Part shown: positions 45,006 through 55,415 of the stretch, piece by piece | Numbering within the stretch: position 1 is the first letter of the stretch | Layout: each line of letters begins with the position of its first letter | Assembly (NCBI GenBank): GCA_963846005.1 | Contig: CAWJUH010000001.1 | Location: 1,240,001 to 1,304,000, forward strand | Direction of reading: 5' to 3' | From: CAVSUR01 sp963846005 | GTDB taxonomy: Bacteria > Actinomycetota > Actinomycetes > Streptosporangiales > Streptosporangiaceae | Length of the DNA: 64,000 bases | Program-made: the position numbers and the translations under genes | The notes under the pieces: generated by a model | What the model saw: the letters and a program-made list of their open reading frames with translations, nothing else | Told to the model about the DNA's origin: nothing | Databases searched by the model: none

Positions 45006-45589
45006 TCACGCGTCCTGACGGTTCTCACCGGGCGGTTGGCGGACCTGCTGCATCAGCGCGCCGAGCGCGTCCGCTATCGCCTGGTCCCGGTCCCGGCTGG
45101 CGTGCTGGTACATCAGTGCGGCCCGGGTGCTGGAGTGACCGAGCCGAGCCATTAGCTCTTTCATGCTGGCCCGGTCGCGGCGGCCAGCGTTCCCCCAACA
45201 TGCCGCAGATCATGGAAATGCAGCTCAGGCGCTCCTGCTTTCGACCGGGCCGCGTGCCATATTGGCCGGAAGTTCGAGCGGCGCAACGCCGCGCCTTTCG
45301 GCCCGACGAATACCAGGCCCCGCTCCCCCGGCTCGGCGAAGCGCTCCAGGTGCCAGCGCAGCTCGGGCACCAGCTCGGCCGGGAAGGCGACGATGCGACG
45401 GCCAGCCCGCGATTTCGGCGTCTCGGGCAGCAGACCACCCTTATCCAGCTCAGCCGTCGTCTCGACTATGCGGATCTCGCGCGCATCCAGGTCGATGTTC
45501 TCCCGCCGCAACCCGGCCAGCTCACCCCACCGCAGGCCCGCGAACGTCGCCAGCAGCGCTTCGGGCGCGACGGCCCTGACCTGGCTCAC
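45006..45589 (-). pseudogene. Tyrosine integrase remnant beside tRNA-Gly
   Basis: Only the catalytic domain remains: LLATFAGLRWGELAGLRREN (Arg I), IVETTAELDKGGLLPETPKS, LHFHDLRHVGGTLAAATG (HxxR box). A one-base deletion near 45178 then shifts the frame, and the other frame continues SMKELMARLGHSSTRAALMY and QHASRDRDQAIADALGALMQ, ending at 45006. N-terminal domains are missing upstream of 45589. The C-terminus faces the tRNA-Gly 3' end about 100 bp away. It marks an older element on the right-hand side. Confidence 0.85.
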
Positions 45590-45757
45590 GATTACTGGGC
45601 AGAGCCAGGCACAGTGCGCTGACCAGCGGCTTGTCGTGCCCGGTGGTGAAATCCGCGCATTAATAAATCGCTAGCCCTAAGTGGCCGCGTGTCGCCCCCA
45701 TGCCCGGACGGACGCCAAGTCAGGCTGAGCAGCTGTGCCGTCGGTATATTGCTGGGC

Positions 45758-46372
45758 ATGGACGCCGGGATTCACACCATCGCGATGGAGCATCACCTCC
45801 CGGCGGGCGCGCTAGGTCCCGAACCGGTCACGCTTGACGTGCGTGCGTACCTGGTGTCCCATGCAACTGGGGTCGTCCTAGTGGACACCGGCATGGATGC
45901 GACCGGCCCTGCCCTGGACGCGGCGTTGAGCGCGGTCGGTGCCTCTTGGTCTGATGTCTCTCACATCCTGATCACCCACGCTCACCCCGACCATGTCGGC
46001 GCCCTCGGCCACGCGCGAGAGGCAGCACCGGCAGCAGCCGCCATGGCAAGTCCGATGGACGGCCTGCCAGGGTTGCACCCGCTGGCGGACCACGATGTCA
46101 TCGGGCCGCTGCGGGCCATCGCATCGCCCGGACACACCCCGGGCCACCTGAGCTTTCTGCACGAAGAACAGGGGACCCTGCTCGTCGGGGACTGCCTGGG
46201 AGTGGTGGCTGGAAGGCTCGTGCGTGCACCCGAGCAGTTCACCGCCGACCTCGAGGTCGCAGAGCAGACCCTCCACAGCCTGCTCGCGTTGCGCAGCTCT
46301 CGGATGCTCTTCGGGCACGGTCCCGAACTGGCCGACCCTTGGGGTGAGCTCGAGGCGTTGCTGGAGTCTTGA
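45758..46372 (+). CDS. MBL-fold metallo-hydrolase
   Basis: A 204-residue metallo-beta-lactamase-fold protein. The metal-binding motif THAHPDHVG (H74, H76, D78, H79) is followed by SPGHTPGHLSFLHEEQ and LLVGDCLG with the later His and Asp ligands, and a C-terminal FGHGPEL. ATG 45758 is the best start (MDAGIHTIAME). It resembles lactonase/glyoxalase-II-like members; the specific substrate cannot be read from sequence. Confidence 0.9.
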   Translation: MDAGIHTIAMEHHLPAGALGPEPVTLDVRAYLVSHATGVVLVDTGMDATGPALDAALSAVGASWSDVSHILITHAHPDHVGALGHAREAAPAAAAMASPMDGLPGLHPLADHDVIGPLRAIASPGHTPGHLSFLHEEQGTLLVGDCLGVVAGRLVRAPEQFTADLEVAEQTLHSLLALRSSRMLFGHGPELADPWGELEALLES

Positions 46373-47158
46373 GATGACCGGCGATTCAGCCGGCCGACAT
46401 GTCCGGTCCCGGCCGCTGCCGCAGTCCGGCCGGTCCGATCAGGCTTGAGACGCGTCACCTGAATATCCAGAGCGCACTAACGTGAGCCAAGTCAGGGCAA
46501 GCCGCCGGGACCTAGGACTACAGCGACCGGCCGAGTATCAGACCGGCACCGGCAGCAGCACCTGCCAACGCCAACTGCCGAATTATTCCGTATTTAGATC
46601 AAGCGGCGCCGCTGCGCGGCACCGGCTCCGACGCTCCCCGCGCCGGGCTCTGGCCTTGGGGAGGCCCCGCCCGGCGCGCCCGCGCCGTCCCCCGCTGGCC
46701 AGTACCCGTGGATCGATACGACTATCCGGACACGGCGTGCTGGGCGAGCCGTCTTCCTGGCTCACGATTGTCCGGCTCCCGGTCGCCGTGTCTAGGTCGC
46801 TCCCTGCGGTCGCGTCGCATGCGATCGGCCTCGCCGAACCCAGACCCGGCGGCCGCTCGCCAGGGATTCGGCGCCTGCGAGCAGCCTATGGGGTGAATGT
46901 CAAATGGCCGGGTTGCCGGTTCGGGGCGTAGCGGGGCGGCCCAGGCCGGGTGGTGTGCTGGGCTGGCGGGGGGTGCTGGTGACGGGGCGGGGGTCCCGGC
47001 CCGGCCCCGGTGCTCGACCTAACGCACAACCGGGTTTTTCTCAACAGCCCTCATCCGAGCTTGTCGCCGGGGGGCGGGCGGGGCGCCCAGGCTCACAGCC
47101 GGGTTCTGCCCATGAAAAACGCCGGGTTCGCCCGCGCCCGCTTGTCACCAGGATGGCA
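46373..47158. other. 786-bp region without recognised gene
   Basis: Frames give only low-complexity peptides. A short AT-rich patch (46580-46605) and G-rich tracts near 46930-47090 are the main features. The right part may contain the downstream end of the IS110 element. Confidence 0.5.
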
Positions 47159-48504
47159 TCAGGCGACGGCCATCACCACCTGGGCGCTGGCGGGGGTGAT
47201 GATGCCGGAGGCGATGGCCGGATCCCAGGGGACGCGGCGGGTGACTACGACGTGCAGCTGGCGCAGCAGTGCCGCGGCCACCACGGCGCGGGCCTGGCCG
47301 GCGGCGAGCCGGTTGGTTTGACGGCGGGTCAGGTAGTCGATCCGGGCAGCGAAGACCGGATTGACGCGGGCGGCGCCCAGTACTGCCCGCCAGGCTGCGG
47401 TGCGCAGCTCGGGACGCCCCCGGCCCGAGCTGCGGGTCCGTCCCCGGTATTTGCCGGACTCGTTGGCTTGCGGGGCCAGGCCCGCATGCTTGACCCAGGC
47501 CCGCGGGCTGTCATAGCGCGCGGGATCACCGGTCTGAGCCAAGATCACCGCAGCTCCGGTTGCTGACAGCCCGGGGATGGTCGTGACCAGGTGCGTCAGG
47601 TTCAGCTGATCCAGCACCGCGAGCATCCGGCCCTCGACATCGGCCAGTGCGGCTAGCGCGGCCATCCAGTCCTGGTAGGCAAAGACGGCACGCTCGGTGA
47701 TGGCCTCGCGCTCAGCGGCGATGGTGCGCGGGTCACCCGCGGCCCGCCAGACGGCCACCGCGACCCGGTGCCAGAGCTTCTTGGCGCCGCAGGCGGCCAG
47801 CTCGCCGCGCACCGCGGCCAGGAACTGCTGCTCGCTCATCGCCGCGATCACCACCGGATCCGCTGACACTCCCAGCGCGGCGCGCCAGGTCAGCGATTCC
47901 AGCGGATCACCCGCCGCTTCTAAGACAGCGGGCCAGGAACACTCCAGCAGATCCCGCAACTGCTCACGGGCGGCGACCGAGCGCACCAGCAGGTCGTCCC
48001 GCCGCGCCCCAGATGCCGCAGCCGCGCCCACGGCCCCTCGGGCAGATACGGCCGGTAGCAGCGCAGTTCCGCGGCCAGCCGCGCGATGATCACCGCATCA
48101 CCGAAATCGGACCGGCTGCGGGTAAAATCCTCGCCTTCCCGGGCCCGGCGCACCAGCAGCGGCTGCACGCACACCGCCGGGATGCCCCGGGCCCCCGCGG
48201 TCACCACCAGCGGCTTCCACCAGTGCCCCGTCGGCTCGCAAGCCAGCACCACACCGCCGAACCCGGCCCTGGACGCCACCGGCCCGGCCCAGTCCAAGAT
48301 CTCGCCGACGCACCACGCCGAGCCCTTGAACATCCGCCGGCCCAGCACCACCGAATCGTGATCACAAACCACCGCCGCCTGCCGCTGCGACGCCAGATCC
48401 ACCGCGACGATCGCCCGGTCCCGGCCCACCAGCTCACGCAGCGCCGCCAGCCGGGCATTACGCCGGACCACGCCCCTGCTAACCGCCCGCCTGCCATCAG
48501 CCAC
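47159..48504 (-). pseudogene. IS110-family transposase, frameshifted
   Basis: The N-terminal DEDD-nuclease part starts at GTG 48504 (longer start at 48582 possible) with IVAVDLASQRQAAVVCDHDS, VVLACEPTGHWWKPLVVTAG and SRSDFGDAVIIARLAAELRC. The frame changes near 48010; the second frame carries the C-terminal transposase_20 domain with LVTTIPGLSATGAAVILAQT, WVKHAGLAPQANESGKYRGR and LRTAAWRAVLGAARVNPVFA. IS110 elements lack terminal inverted repeats, so boundaries are not defined here. Confidence 0.88.
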
Positions 48505-48796
48505 GACGTCCTCCCTGCTCTCGCAGGCCAGCCGGGCAAGCCGATCAGGGACAACCAGCCGCTGGCCTCCTCGCAGCCCCATCGTGGCCGCCGCTCACCG
48601 CTGGTCAAGGTCGTACGTCCTCGCTGCGCTCCGGGCGCTCCACCCTTGACCAGCAGCTCACCAGCGGCGAACCCGGCAGCAGTCGAGGAAGCCAGACTCC
48701 AGCCAGCCACACCTGCTACTACGGGTTATTAGGAGGACGGACAGGATAGGACCGGCTACCGGAGAGCGTCACTGACGTCGATATTCTCGTTCAGCG

Positions 48797-50192
48797 GGGA
48801 CTGTGGATCTAACGGTGTTTCCGGCCCGATCGCGCTGAGCCGTGATGGCCCGGCGGGAGAGGTGCCGTGATGACCGCGACACTAGACGGCGTGACGAAGA
48901 AGACGGACCGGCCCGAGCCGACGGCTGAGGAGAAGCTGGCGGAGGAGCTGGTGGCCCGGGCCCGGGAGCAGGGCGTGTCGCTGACTGGCCCGGATGGGCT
49001 GCTCAAGCAGCTGACCAAGACGGTGCTGGAGACCGCTTTGACCCAGGAGCTGACCGAGCACCTGGGCCATGACAAGCACGCCAGCCCGGAGCCGGGCTCG
49101 GGGAATGTGCGTAACGGCACTCGCCCGAAGACGGTGCTGACTGAGGCCAGCGGCCAGGTGGAGATCACCGTGCCGCGGGACCGGGCGGGGACGTTCGAGC
49201 CGCAGATCGTGCGCAAGCGGCAGCGGCGGCTGACCGGGGTGGATGAGATGGTGCTGTCGCTGTATGCCAAGGGCCTGACCACCGGCGAGATCTCGGCGCA
49301 CTTCGCCGAGATTTACGGGGCGTCGGTGTCGAAGGAGACGATCTCGCGGATCACCGACAAGGTGGTCGAGGAGATGGCCTCGTGGCAGGCCCGGCCGCTC
49401 GACGGCGTTTACGCGGCGGTGTTCATCGACGCGATCGTGGTCAAGGTCAGAGACGGCCAGGTGGCCAACCGGCCGGTCTATGCCGCGATCGGCGTCTCGC
49501 TGGACGGCGAGCGGGACATTCTCGGCCTGTGGGCCGGGACCGGCGGGGAGGGCGCCAAGTTCTGGATGGCCGTGCTGACCGACATCCGCAACCGCGGCAC
49601 CCGCGACGTGTTCTTCGTCGTGTGTGACGGGCTGAAGGGCCTGCCCGAGGTAGTCGGCAACGTCTGGCCGCTGGCGACGGTCCAGACCTGCATCATCCAC
49701 CTGATCCGCAACACCTTCCGGCTGGCCTCCCGCCGGGACTGGGACGCGCTCAAGCGGGCGGTCAAGCCCATCTATACCGCGGTGAACGCCGCCGCCGCCC
49801 GACAGGCGCTGGATGAGCTGGCCGCCGAATGGGGCCAGCGCTACCCCGCGGTCATCCGGCTGTGGCACAACGCCTGGGAGCAGTTCATCCCGTTCCTGGA
49901 CTACGACGTGGAGATCCGCAAGGTGCTGTGCAGCACGAACGCCATCGAGTCGCTGAACGCCCGCTACCGGCGGGCGGTCAAGGCCCGTGGTCATTTCCCG
50001 ACCGAGCAGGCCGCGCTCAAGTGCCTGTACCTGGTCACCCGGTCCCTCGATCCGACAGGGACTGGCCGGACCAGATGGGCGATGCGGTGGAAGCCCGCCA
50101 TCAACGCCTTCGCGATAACCTTCGGCGACCGGTGGCCGGCCGCCGAAACCTACTAACCCGAACGCCGGAAACACCGTTGGCGAGACAGACCC
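48797..50192 (+). mobile_element. Intact IS256-family insertion sequence, 1,396 bp
   Basis: Imperfect 29-bp terminal inverted repeats (48797-48825 and 50164-50192) share GGG-CTGT and the inner AACGGTGTTTCCGGC. They are flanked by an exact 8-bp target duplication GTTCAGCG (48789-48796 and 50193-50200), the size typical of the family. One intact transposase fills the interior, so this is the best candidate for a recently active element in the window. Confidence 0.95.
48870..50156 (+). CDS. IS256-family (mutator-type) transposase
   Basis: A 428-residue DDE transposase. Visible landmarks are the N-terminal ELTEHLGHDKHASPEPGSGN segment, first Asp in AVFIDAIVVKVRDG (D187), second Asp in FVVCDGLKGLPEVV (D253), the conserved C/H of QTCIIHLIRNTFRLA, and the Glu of STNAIESLNARYRRAVKARG (E360). 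ATG 48870 is used; GTG 48867 is adjacent. The reading frame is intact from end to end. Confidence 0.96.
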   Translation: MTATLDGVTKKTDRPEPTAEEKLAEELVARAREQGVSLTGPDGLLKQLTKTVLETALTQELTEHLGHDKHASPEPGSGNVRNGTRPKTVLTEASGQVEITVPRDRAGTFEPQIVRKRQRRLTGVDEMVLSLYAKGLTTGEISAHFAEIYGASVSKETISRITDKVVEEMASWQARPLDGVYAAVFIDAIVVKVRDGQVANRPVYAAIGVSLDGERDILGLWAGTGGEGAKFWMAVLTDIRNRGTRDVFFVVCDGLKGLPEVVGNVWPLATVQTCIIHLIRNTFRLASRRDWDALKRAVKPIYTAVNAAAARQALDELAAEWGQRYPAVIRLWHNAWEQFIPFLDYDVEIRKVLCSTNAIESLNARYRRAVKARGHFPTEQAALKCLYLVTRSLDPTGTGRTRWAMRWKPAINAFAITFGDRWPAAETY

Positions 50193-50276
50193 GTTCAGCG
50201 AAGAAAATCACGCGTTACGAGGCACGCCATCGGGGATGAGTACGCTGCCGGGGGCTCTGGGCGAAGGAAGGGCGGA

Positions 50277-51268
50277 GTGGTGTCGGAGTCTGAGGTCCCG
50301 CGGGCGCGGCTGAACGGTCGGGGGCGTGGCTGGTACCGGGGTGACTGCCACGTGCATTCGGTGTACTCAGACGGCAAGCTCACGCCGGAGCAGCTTGCGG
50401 CCGGTGCGCGGGCGGCGGGGCTGGATTTCATTGCGACCACGGAACATAACACGTGCGGCGCACATGGCGCGTGGCGTGCCCACGCCGGTAGCGATCTGCT
50501 GGTGATCCTCGGCGAGGAGGCCACCACCTTGACCGGGCACTGGCTAGCGCTCGGCATTCAGCCGGGGCAGGTGGTCGACTGGCGGTACACGGTGCGGGAT
50601 GAGGTAATCGGCCAGCAGGTCGACCAGGTACATCAAGTCGGTGGGCTGTGCGTGGCGGCCCATCCGCACGCGCCGTACCCCTCGGGCGTGTTCATGTACC
50701 CCTACCAGGAGTTTGACGTGGTGGAGGTGTGGAACGGGCTCTGGACCTCGGACTTGCCGTGGAACGCCGACAACGAAGCGGCACTAGCCGAATGGGGCCG
50801 CAGCCTGCCTGCGGACATCAACGCCGGGCGGTGGCGGCCGGCGATGGGTAACAGCGATACCCATCTGGAGGACCAGATCGCCATGCCGCACACCGTTGTG
50901 CTAGCCGATGAGCTCAGTACTGAGGCGGTCCTTGCCGGACTCCGGCCGGCCGGAGCTGGATCGCCGAATCGGCCGCCGTTGAGCTGTCGTTCACGGTCTC
51001 TGCCGGTGATCGCAGCGCGGGGATCGGGGAGCGGCTGAAGACCTGCGGCGAGCCGGCCGTGGTACGGGTGGACGTACACGGCGTGCCATCGGGCACCGTC
51101 AGCTTCCACACCGAGCGAGGCACCGTGCACCGGGCATCGCTGCCCGCCGTCGGTTCGGGTTCGGTGGAGTGGCGCACGAGCGCGGAGGAGTCGGCGTTCG
51201 TCCGCGTCGAGGTACGCCACCCTGGAGGGCGGACGGCGGCACTCAGCAACCCGGTCACCCTGACCTGA
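50277..51268 (+). pseudogene. PHP-domain metallohydrolase (CehA/McbA type), frameshifted near C-terminus
   Basis: The first frame has GWYRGDCHVHSVYSDGKLTP, LDFIATTEHNTCGAHG, AAHPHAPYPSGVF and MGNSDTHLEDQIAMP, all metal-binding motifs of PHP hydrolases of the CehA/McbA group. Near 50940 the frame changes and the second frame continues RSWIAESAAVELSFTVSAGD and a beta-rich C-terminal domain to the stop at 51268. The catalytic part is intact, so a truncated protein could still fold. Confidence 0.82.
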
Positions 51269-51348
51269 CAAGCCCTGACCCGCAGACCGTGAACGCCACC
51301 GTGACATTAGCGCGCCATTCGCCGGGGCGCCGAGCGCTCAACTACGGG

Positions 51349-52113
51349 TCATGTGCGGTCAGTCAGACCGGCAGGCCGGACCGGGGCGCCAACGCGTACC
51401 GTGCCTGGGCGGGTAATAGCACCGCCGATCGCCAGGCAGAGCGGGTTGCTTTCTCGCTGGGCAATGCGCTTGAGCACTGTGCCGGATGCGGACAGTCCGG
51501 GCTGGCGCATTCCGACCATCACGCACCGTTCGATGACCCGGTCGAAGACCGCATAGACCGCGTCTGGCCCGGTGCCTATCCGGATCAGGCGGCCGAGCCA
51601 GGACTCCTCAACAAACGGCTGCCCGGTGCGCACGACAAGATTAGGGCGCAGGCGCCTGGCGTCGACCAGCACACCGGGCAGCTGCGCGGCGAGCCAGTCG
51701 ATCGTGGCCGTGCCGACCAGGCTGAACGGCACCTCATCGAAGTGCATGATGCCGGTATCGCGGCGCACCCGAACCTGCGGCAGCCCGGTGAAGCGTCGCA
51801 GGAACGCATCCGCCGCGCCCGATGCCACCGGATACGCGGTCCGGCCTGGCCCAGTGACCACCGGCGGCTCGATCCGGGCAGGCCCGGGCTCGGCAAGGTA
51901 ACGGGCGCTCAGGTCCAGCAGGCCGGTCATGCGCCTGAACCGGCGGGTGCTCTTTCCCGAGCCCAGTTTCCCGTCGTCGTCCTGCACCGCCCAGACCCGG
52001 TCGCCGAGCAGCCCGCGGGCATCGACCCAGCTCGCCTCGACCCGCTCGCCGCCCAGCGACTTGACCGGATACCGCCACACCTGCTCCACGACCAACCCGC
52101 CTCGACCGCTCAC
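51349..52113 (-). CDS. MOSC-domain protein
   Basis: A 254-residue protein beginning VSGRGGLVVEQVWRYPVKSL, the beta-barrel N-terminal domain of MOSC (molybdenum cofactor sulfurase C-terminal) proteins, with VDARGLLGDRVWAVQDDDGK, and the MOSC core with RLRPNLVVRTGQPFVEESWL and FDRVIERCVMVGMRQPGL containing the conserved cysteine. Related proteins carry Mo-cofactor and reduce N-hydroxylated compounds or act in Mo-cofactor sulfuration. GTG 52113 is chosen by similarity; upstream in-frame codons extend it without family resemblance. Confidence 0.9.
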   Translation of the reverse strand: MSGRGGLVVEQVWRYPVKSLGGERVEASWVDARGLLGDRVWAVQDDDGKLGSGKSTRRFRRMTGLLDLSARYLAEPGPARIEPPVVTGPGRTAYPVASGAADAFLRRFTGLPQVRVRRDTGIMHFDEVPFSLVGTATIDWLAAQLPGVLVDARRLRPNLVVRTGQPFVEESWLGRLIRIGTGPDAVYAVFDRVIERCVMVGMRQPGLSASGTVLKRIAQRESNPLCLAIGGAITRPGTVRVGAPVRPAGLTDRT

Positions 52114-52461
52114 CTGAACGACCCTATGAGCGATTGCCAGCAGCGCGTCACGGGCTCGATCTAACAGTCCGGCAACGTCACTCGCCAGCCCGCGCCAGAG
52201 GACAACCCGCACAAGCGCTGCGCTGGCAGGGCTACACGCAACGCTGCCCGTTGACGGGAGCAACGCAACCACAGCGAAACGCGGGCCGCTATCAAGTAAG
52301 CCGGTAACCGCTCTCCCGCATGTCAGCGCCTAGTGTCATGCGTACTCGACGGCTCACAGTAAATCCGTCGGCTCTGTCGCGGGGCGCTGCCCCGCACCCC
52401 GGCCCTCCCTCGGAGATGGGCGATGCGAGCGGGTCATCTCCTCGCCCGGGCAGGCAGAGCC

Positions 52462-52545
52462 CTACCCCGGAACCTCCGGGACGGCAAGGGCTCACTGCGA
52501 TCGACCTACGGGCAGACCCTTGCCGTCCCGGAGAACCCGGGGTAG
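52462..52545. repeat. 84-nt strong inverted repeat (29-nt arms)
   Basis: CTACCCCGG...CCTCCGGGACGGCAAGGG at 52462-52490 pairs with the inverse CCCTTGCCGTCCCGGAG...CCGGGGTAG at 52517-52545, leaving a 26-nt loop. It lies in the non-coding region between MOSC (starts 52113, minus) and the deformylase remnant (ends 52614, minus). It could terminate the latter, or be a miniature mobile repeat. The rest of 52114-52613 shows no gene. Confidence 0.75.
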
Positions 52546-52613
52546 CCCATAGGGTGCCCGACCGAGGAGATGACCTGAGCCCGGGCCAATGCTGTGCACC
52601 TCTGATCGTCAGC

Positions 52614-53092
52614 TCAGATAATTCTCCCGCAGGTCCCGCATTGCCTGCTTCCGCACGCTGCCGACAGGCGGTCGAGGAATAGCCGGCCGTCCAGGTGATC
52701 CACCTCGTGCTGAAGGCACCGTGCCAGCAAGCCCTCGCCTTCTACCACGATGGGTCGGCCGAGCCGGTCAACCCCCCGCGCCCTGGCGTACCGCGCTCTG
52801 TGGAGTGGATACCACAGGCCGGCAGGGAAAGGCAGCCTTCGTCGTCCTCTTCCTCGCCTTCCATGGCCTCGATCACCGGGTTGACCAGATGGCCGACCAG
52901 GCCATCGACGCTGTAAGAGAACGCGCGGCGGGGCACCCCGATCTGATTAGCGCCAGGCCCGCGCCCTAGCGCCGCTACCGTGTCCTCCAGGTCGGCCACC
53001 AGGCCGCTGAGCGCCTCATCGAACTTGCTGATGGCATCGCAGGAGGTGCGGAGCACGTGATCACCAAACAGGCGGATAGGACGCTCGGTCAC
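52614..53092 (-). pseudogene. def: Peptide deformylase, frameshifted
   Basis: Peptide deformylase removes the N-formyl group from new proteins. From GTG 53092 the frame reads TERPIRLFGDHVLRTSCDAI, then GRGPGANQIGVPRRAFSY where intact enzymes have GLAAxQ, and DEGCLSLP with the metal-binding Cys. Near 52810 the frame changes and the other frame carries LLARCLQHEVDHLDGRLFLD with the HExxH metal site. The altered first motif plus the frameshift argue for loss of function, with an essential copy elsewhere. Confidence 0.82.
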
Positions 53093-53402
53093 CGTGTCAT
53101 CCTGCCGCAGAAGACGATCGCAGTGTCGCCCGGCCACGGGCCGAGGTCGCCGGTTTTCGGTGCGGCGGCCGAGCAGCAATTCGAGCAGCAACACCGCCGT
53201 ACGAACTGGGACGGCATCACATGAGACCGGCTGCATCGTCCCAGCTGGACCGAACGTTCGGACGGATTCGGACGCTCTCGACGGTGACCGAGCCTGTCTC
53301 TTAATTCGCGGGTTTGCGCCGTGAACAGGTCTGCTGTCGGCGCCGCTTGAAAACGAGGCCATAGTGCCGGTCGAAAATGAGGCCACCCAGACAGATTGGC
53401 TG

Positions 53403-54626
53403 GGTGATCTCTGTGGAGGATTGGGCGCTGATCCGGCGGCTGGTGGCGGACGGGGTTCCGCAGCGGCAGGTCGCCCGGCAGCTGGATATCGGCAGGTCGA
53501 CCGTGGCCAGGGCGGTCGCGTCGGAGGTGCCGCCGAAGTATGAGCGGCAGCCGGCGCCGACGTCGTTCTCGCCGTTTGAGCCGCGGGTGCGAGCGCTGCT
53601 GGCGGAGTTCCCGCAGATGCCAGCGACAGTGATCGCTGAGCGGGTGGACTGGGCGCGGGTCGACCGTCGTGGTTCCGGGAGAATGTCGCGCGGCTGCGGC
53701 CGTGCTATCGGCGGCCGGATCCGGCGGACCGGCTGTCCTGGGCGCCGGGTGATGCGGCCCAGTGTGATCTGTGGTTCCCGCCGGGCCGGATCCCGCTGGA
53801 GGACGGCAGCACGCCGCTGCTGCCGGTGCTGGTGATCGCCGCCGCTTATTCGCGGTTCACCACCGGCCGGATGATCCCGACCCGCACGACCGCGGACCTG
53901 CTGCTGGGGTCGTGGGAGCTGATCCGCCAGCTGGGCCGGGTGCCGCGGCGGCTGATCTGGGACAACGAGACCGGGATCGGCCGCGGCGGGAAGCTCGCAG
54001 ACGGGGTGGCGGCGTTCACCGGGACGCTGGCCACCCGCATCGTGCAGCTGCGGCCCCGCGACCCGGAGTCCAAGGGGATCGTGGAACGGCGCAACGGGTT
54101 CTTCGAGACCTCGTTCATGCCCGGCCGCGCCTTCGCCTCGCCGGCTGACTTCAATACCCAGTTCACCGGCTGGCTGGACCGGGCGAACGGCCGGGTGGTG
54201 CGCACGCTGCAGGGCCCGCCCGGTCTGATCTGATCGACGCGGACCGGGCCGCGATGCTGCCGCTGCCGCCGTGCCGCCGCCGCTGGGCTGGCACCACGGG
54301 TGCGGCTAGGCCGCGACTACTACGTCCGGCTCGATGCCAGCGACTACTCCGTCGACCCGGCCGTGATCGGCCGCCTGGTCACGGTGACCGCGGACCTGGA
54401 CCGGGTGCAGGTCCAGGGCTGACGGGCGCATGGTCGCCGATCACGCCCGGGTCTGGGCCCGCGGCAGCACCATCACCGACCCCGCGCACGTCGCAGACAG
54501 CCAGGCAGCTGCGCCAGGAGTTCCGCCAGCCCCGCCGGCCGGACCCGGCCGAGTGACCTGAGCCGGGACCTGGCCGACTACGACCGGGCGTTCGGCCTGG
54601 TCACCGCCGGCCATGAGGGGGCGTGA
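53403..54626 (+). pseudogene. istA: istA of second IS21 element, frameshifted
   Basis: GTG 53403 begins VISVEDWALIRRLVADGVPQ with the HTH RQVARQLDIGRSTVARAVA. Later frames carry APGDAAQCDLWFPPGRIPLE, VLVIAAAYSRFTTGRMIPTR, RLIWDNETGIGRGG and VERRNGFFETSFMPGRAF of the DDE domain, then DYYVRLDASDYSVDPAVIGR. Shifts occur near 53660, 53800 and after 54230. It is not translatable as one protein. Confidence 0.85.
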
Positions 54627-55415
54627 TGACCGCCAGACAGCACCGAGGCCATGAAGCAGATCCACTACCTGGCTGCCGCGCTCAAGGCACCGCGGATCAC
54701 CGAAGCCGCGGCCCGGCTGGCCGACGCAAGCCCGCGACGCGGGCTGGACCCACGAGGACTACCTCGCCGCCGTCCTGGAACGGGAAGTGTCAGCCCGCAG
54801 CGCCTCCGGCGCCCAGCTGCGGATCCGCGCCGCCGGCTTCCCCGCCCGCAAGACCTGGAGGACTTCGACTTCGACGCCCAGCCCGCCGTCCGCCAGCAGA
54901 TCGCCGCCCTGGCCTCCGGCGCGTTCCTGGCCGAGGCCCGCAACATCGTGCTACTCGGGCCGCCCGGCACCGGCAAGACCCACCTGGCGACCGCGCTCGG
55001 CATCGCCGCGGCCCGCCACGGGCACCGGGTCTTGTTCGCCACCGCGACCGACTGGGTCACCCGGCTCACCGACGCCCACCGCCAGGGACTGCTCCCGAAA
55101 GAGCTGGCCCGGCTGCGCCGCTACGGGCTGATCATCGTCGACGAGGTCGGCTACCTGCCGTTCGAGCAAGACGCCGCCAACCTGTTCTTCCAGCTCGTCT
55201 CCTCCCGCTACGAGCACGCCTCGCTGATCTTGACCTCCAACCTGCCGTTCTCCGGCTGGGGAACCGTGTTCGGAGACCAGGCCGTCGCCGCCGCCATGAT
55301 CGACCGGATCGTCCACCACGCCGACGTCCTGACCCTCAAAGGCGCCAGCTACCGGCTCCGCGGCCGCGGCATCGACAGCCTCCCCAGCATCAAAACCCAG
55401 AACCAGGCAGACTAA
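54625..55415 (+). pseudogene. istB: istB of second IS21 element, N-terminus frameshifted
   Basis: The ATG at 54625 overlaps the istA stop (ATGA). The first frame changes near 54645, again near 54722 and back near 54850, leaving an intact AAA+ part from DLEDFDFDAQPAVRQQIAAL on: Walker A GPPGTGKTHLATALG, Walker B LIIVDEVGYLPFEQDAANLF and SLILTSNLPFSGWGTVFGD. The helper ATPase domain might be expressed from an internal start but the N-terminal domain is scrambled. Confidence 0.82.
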
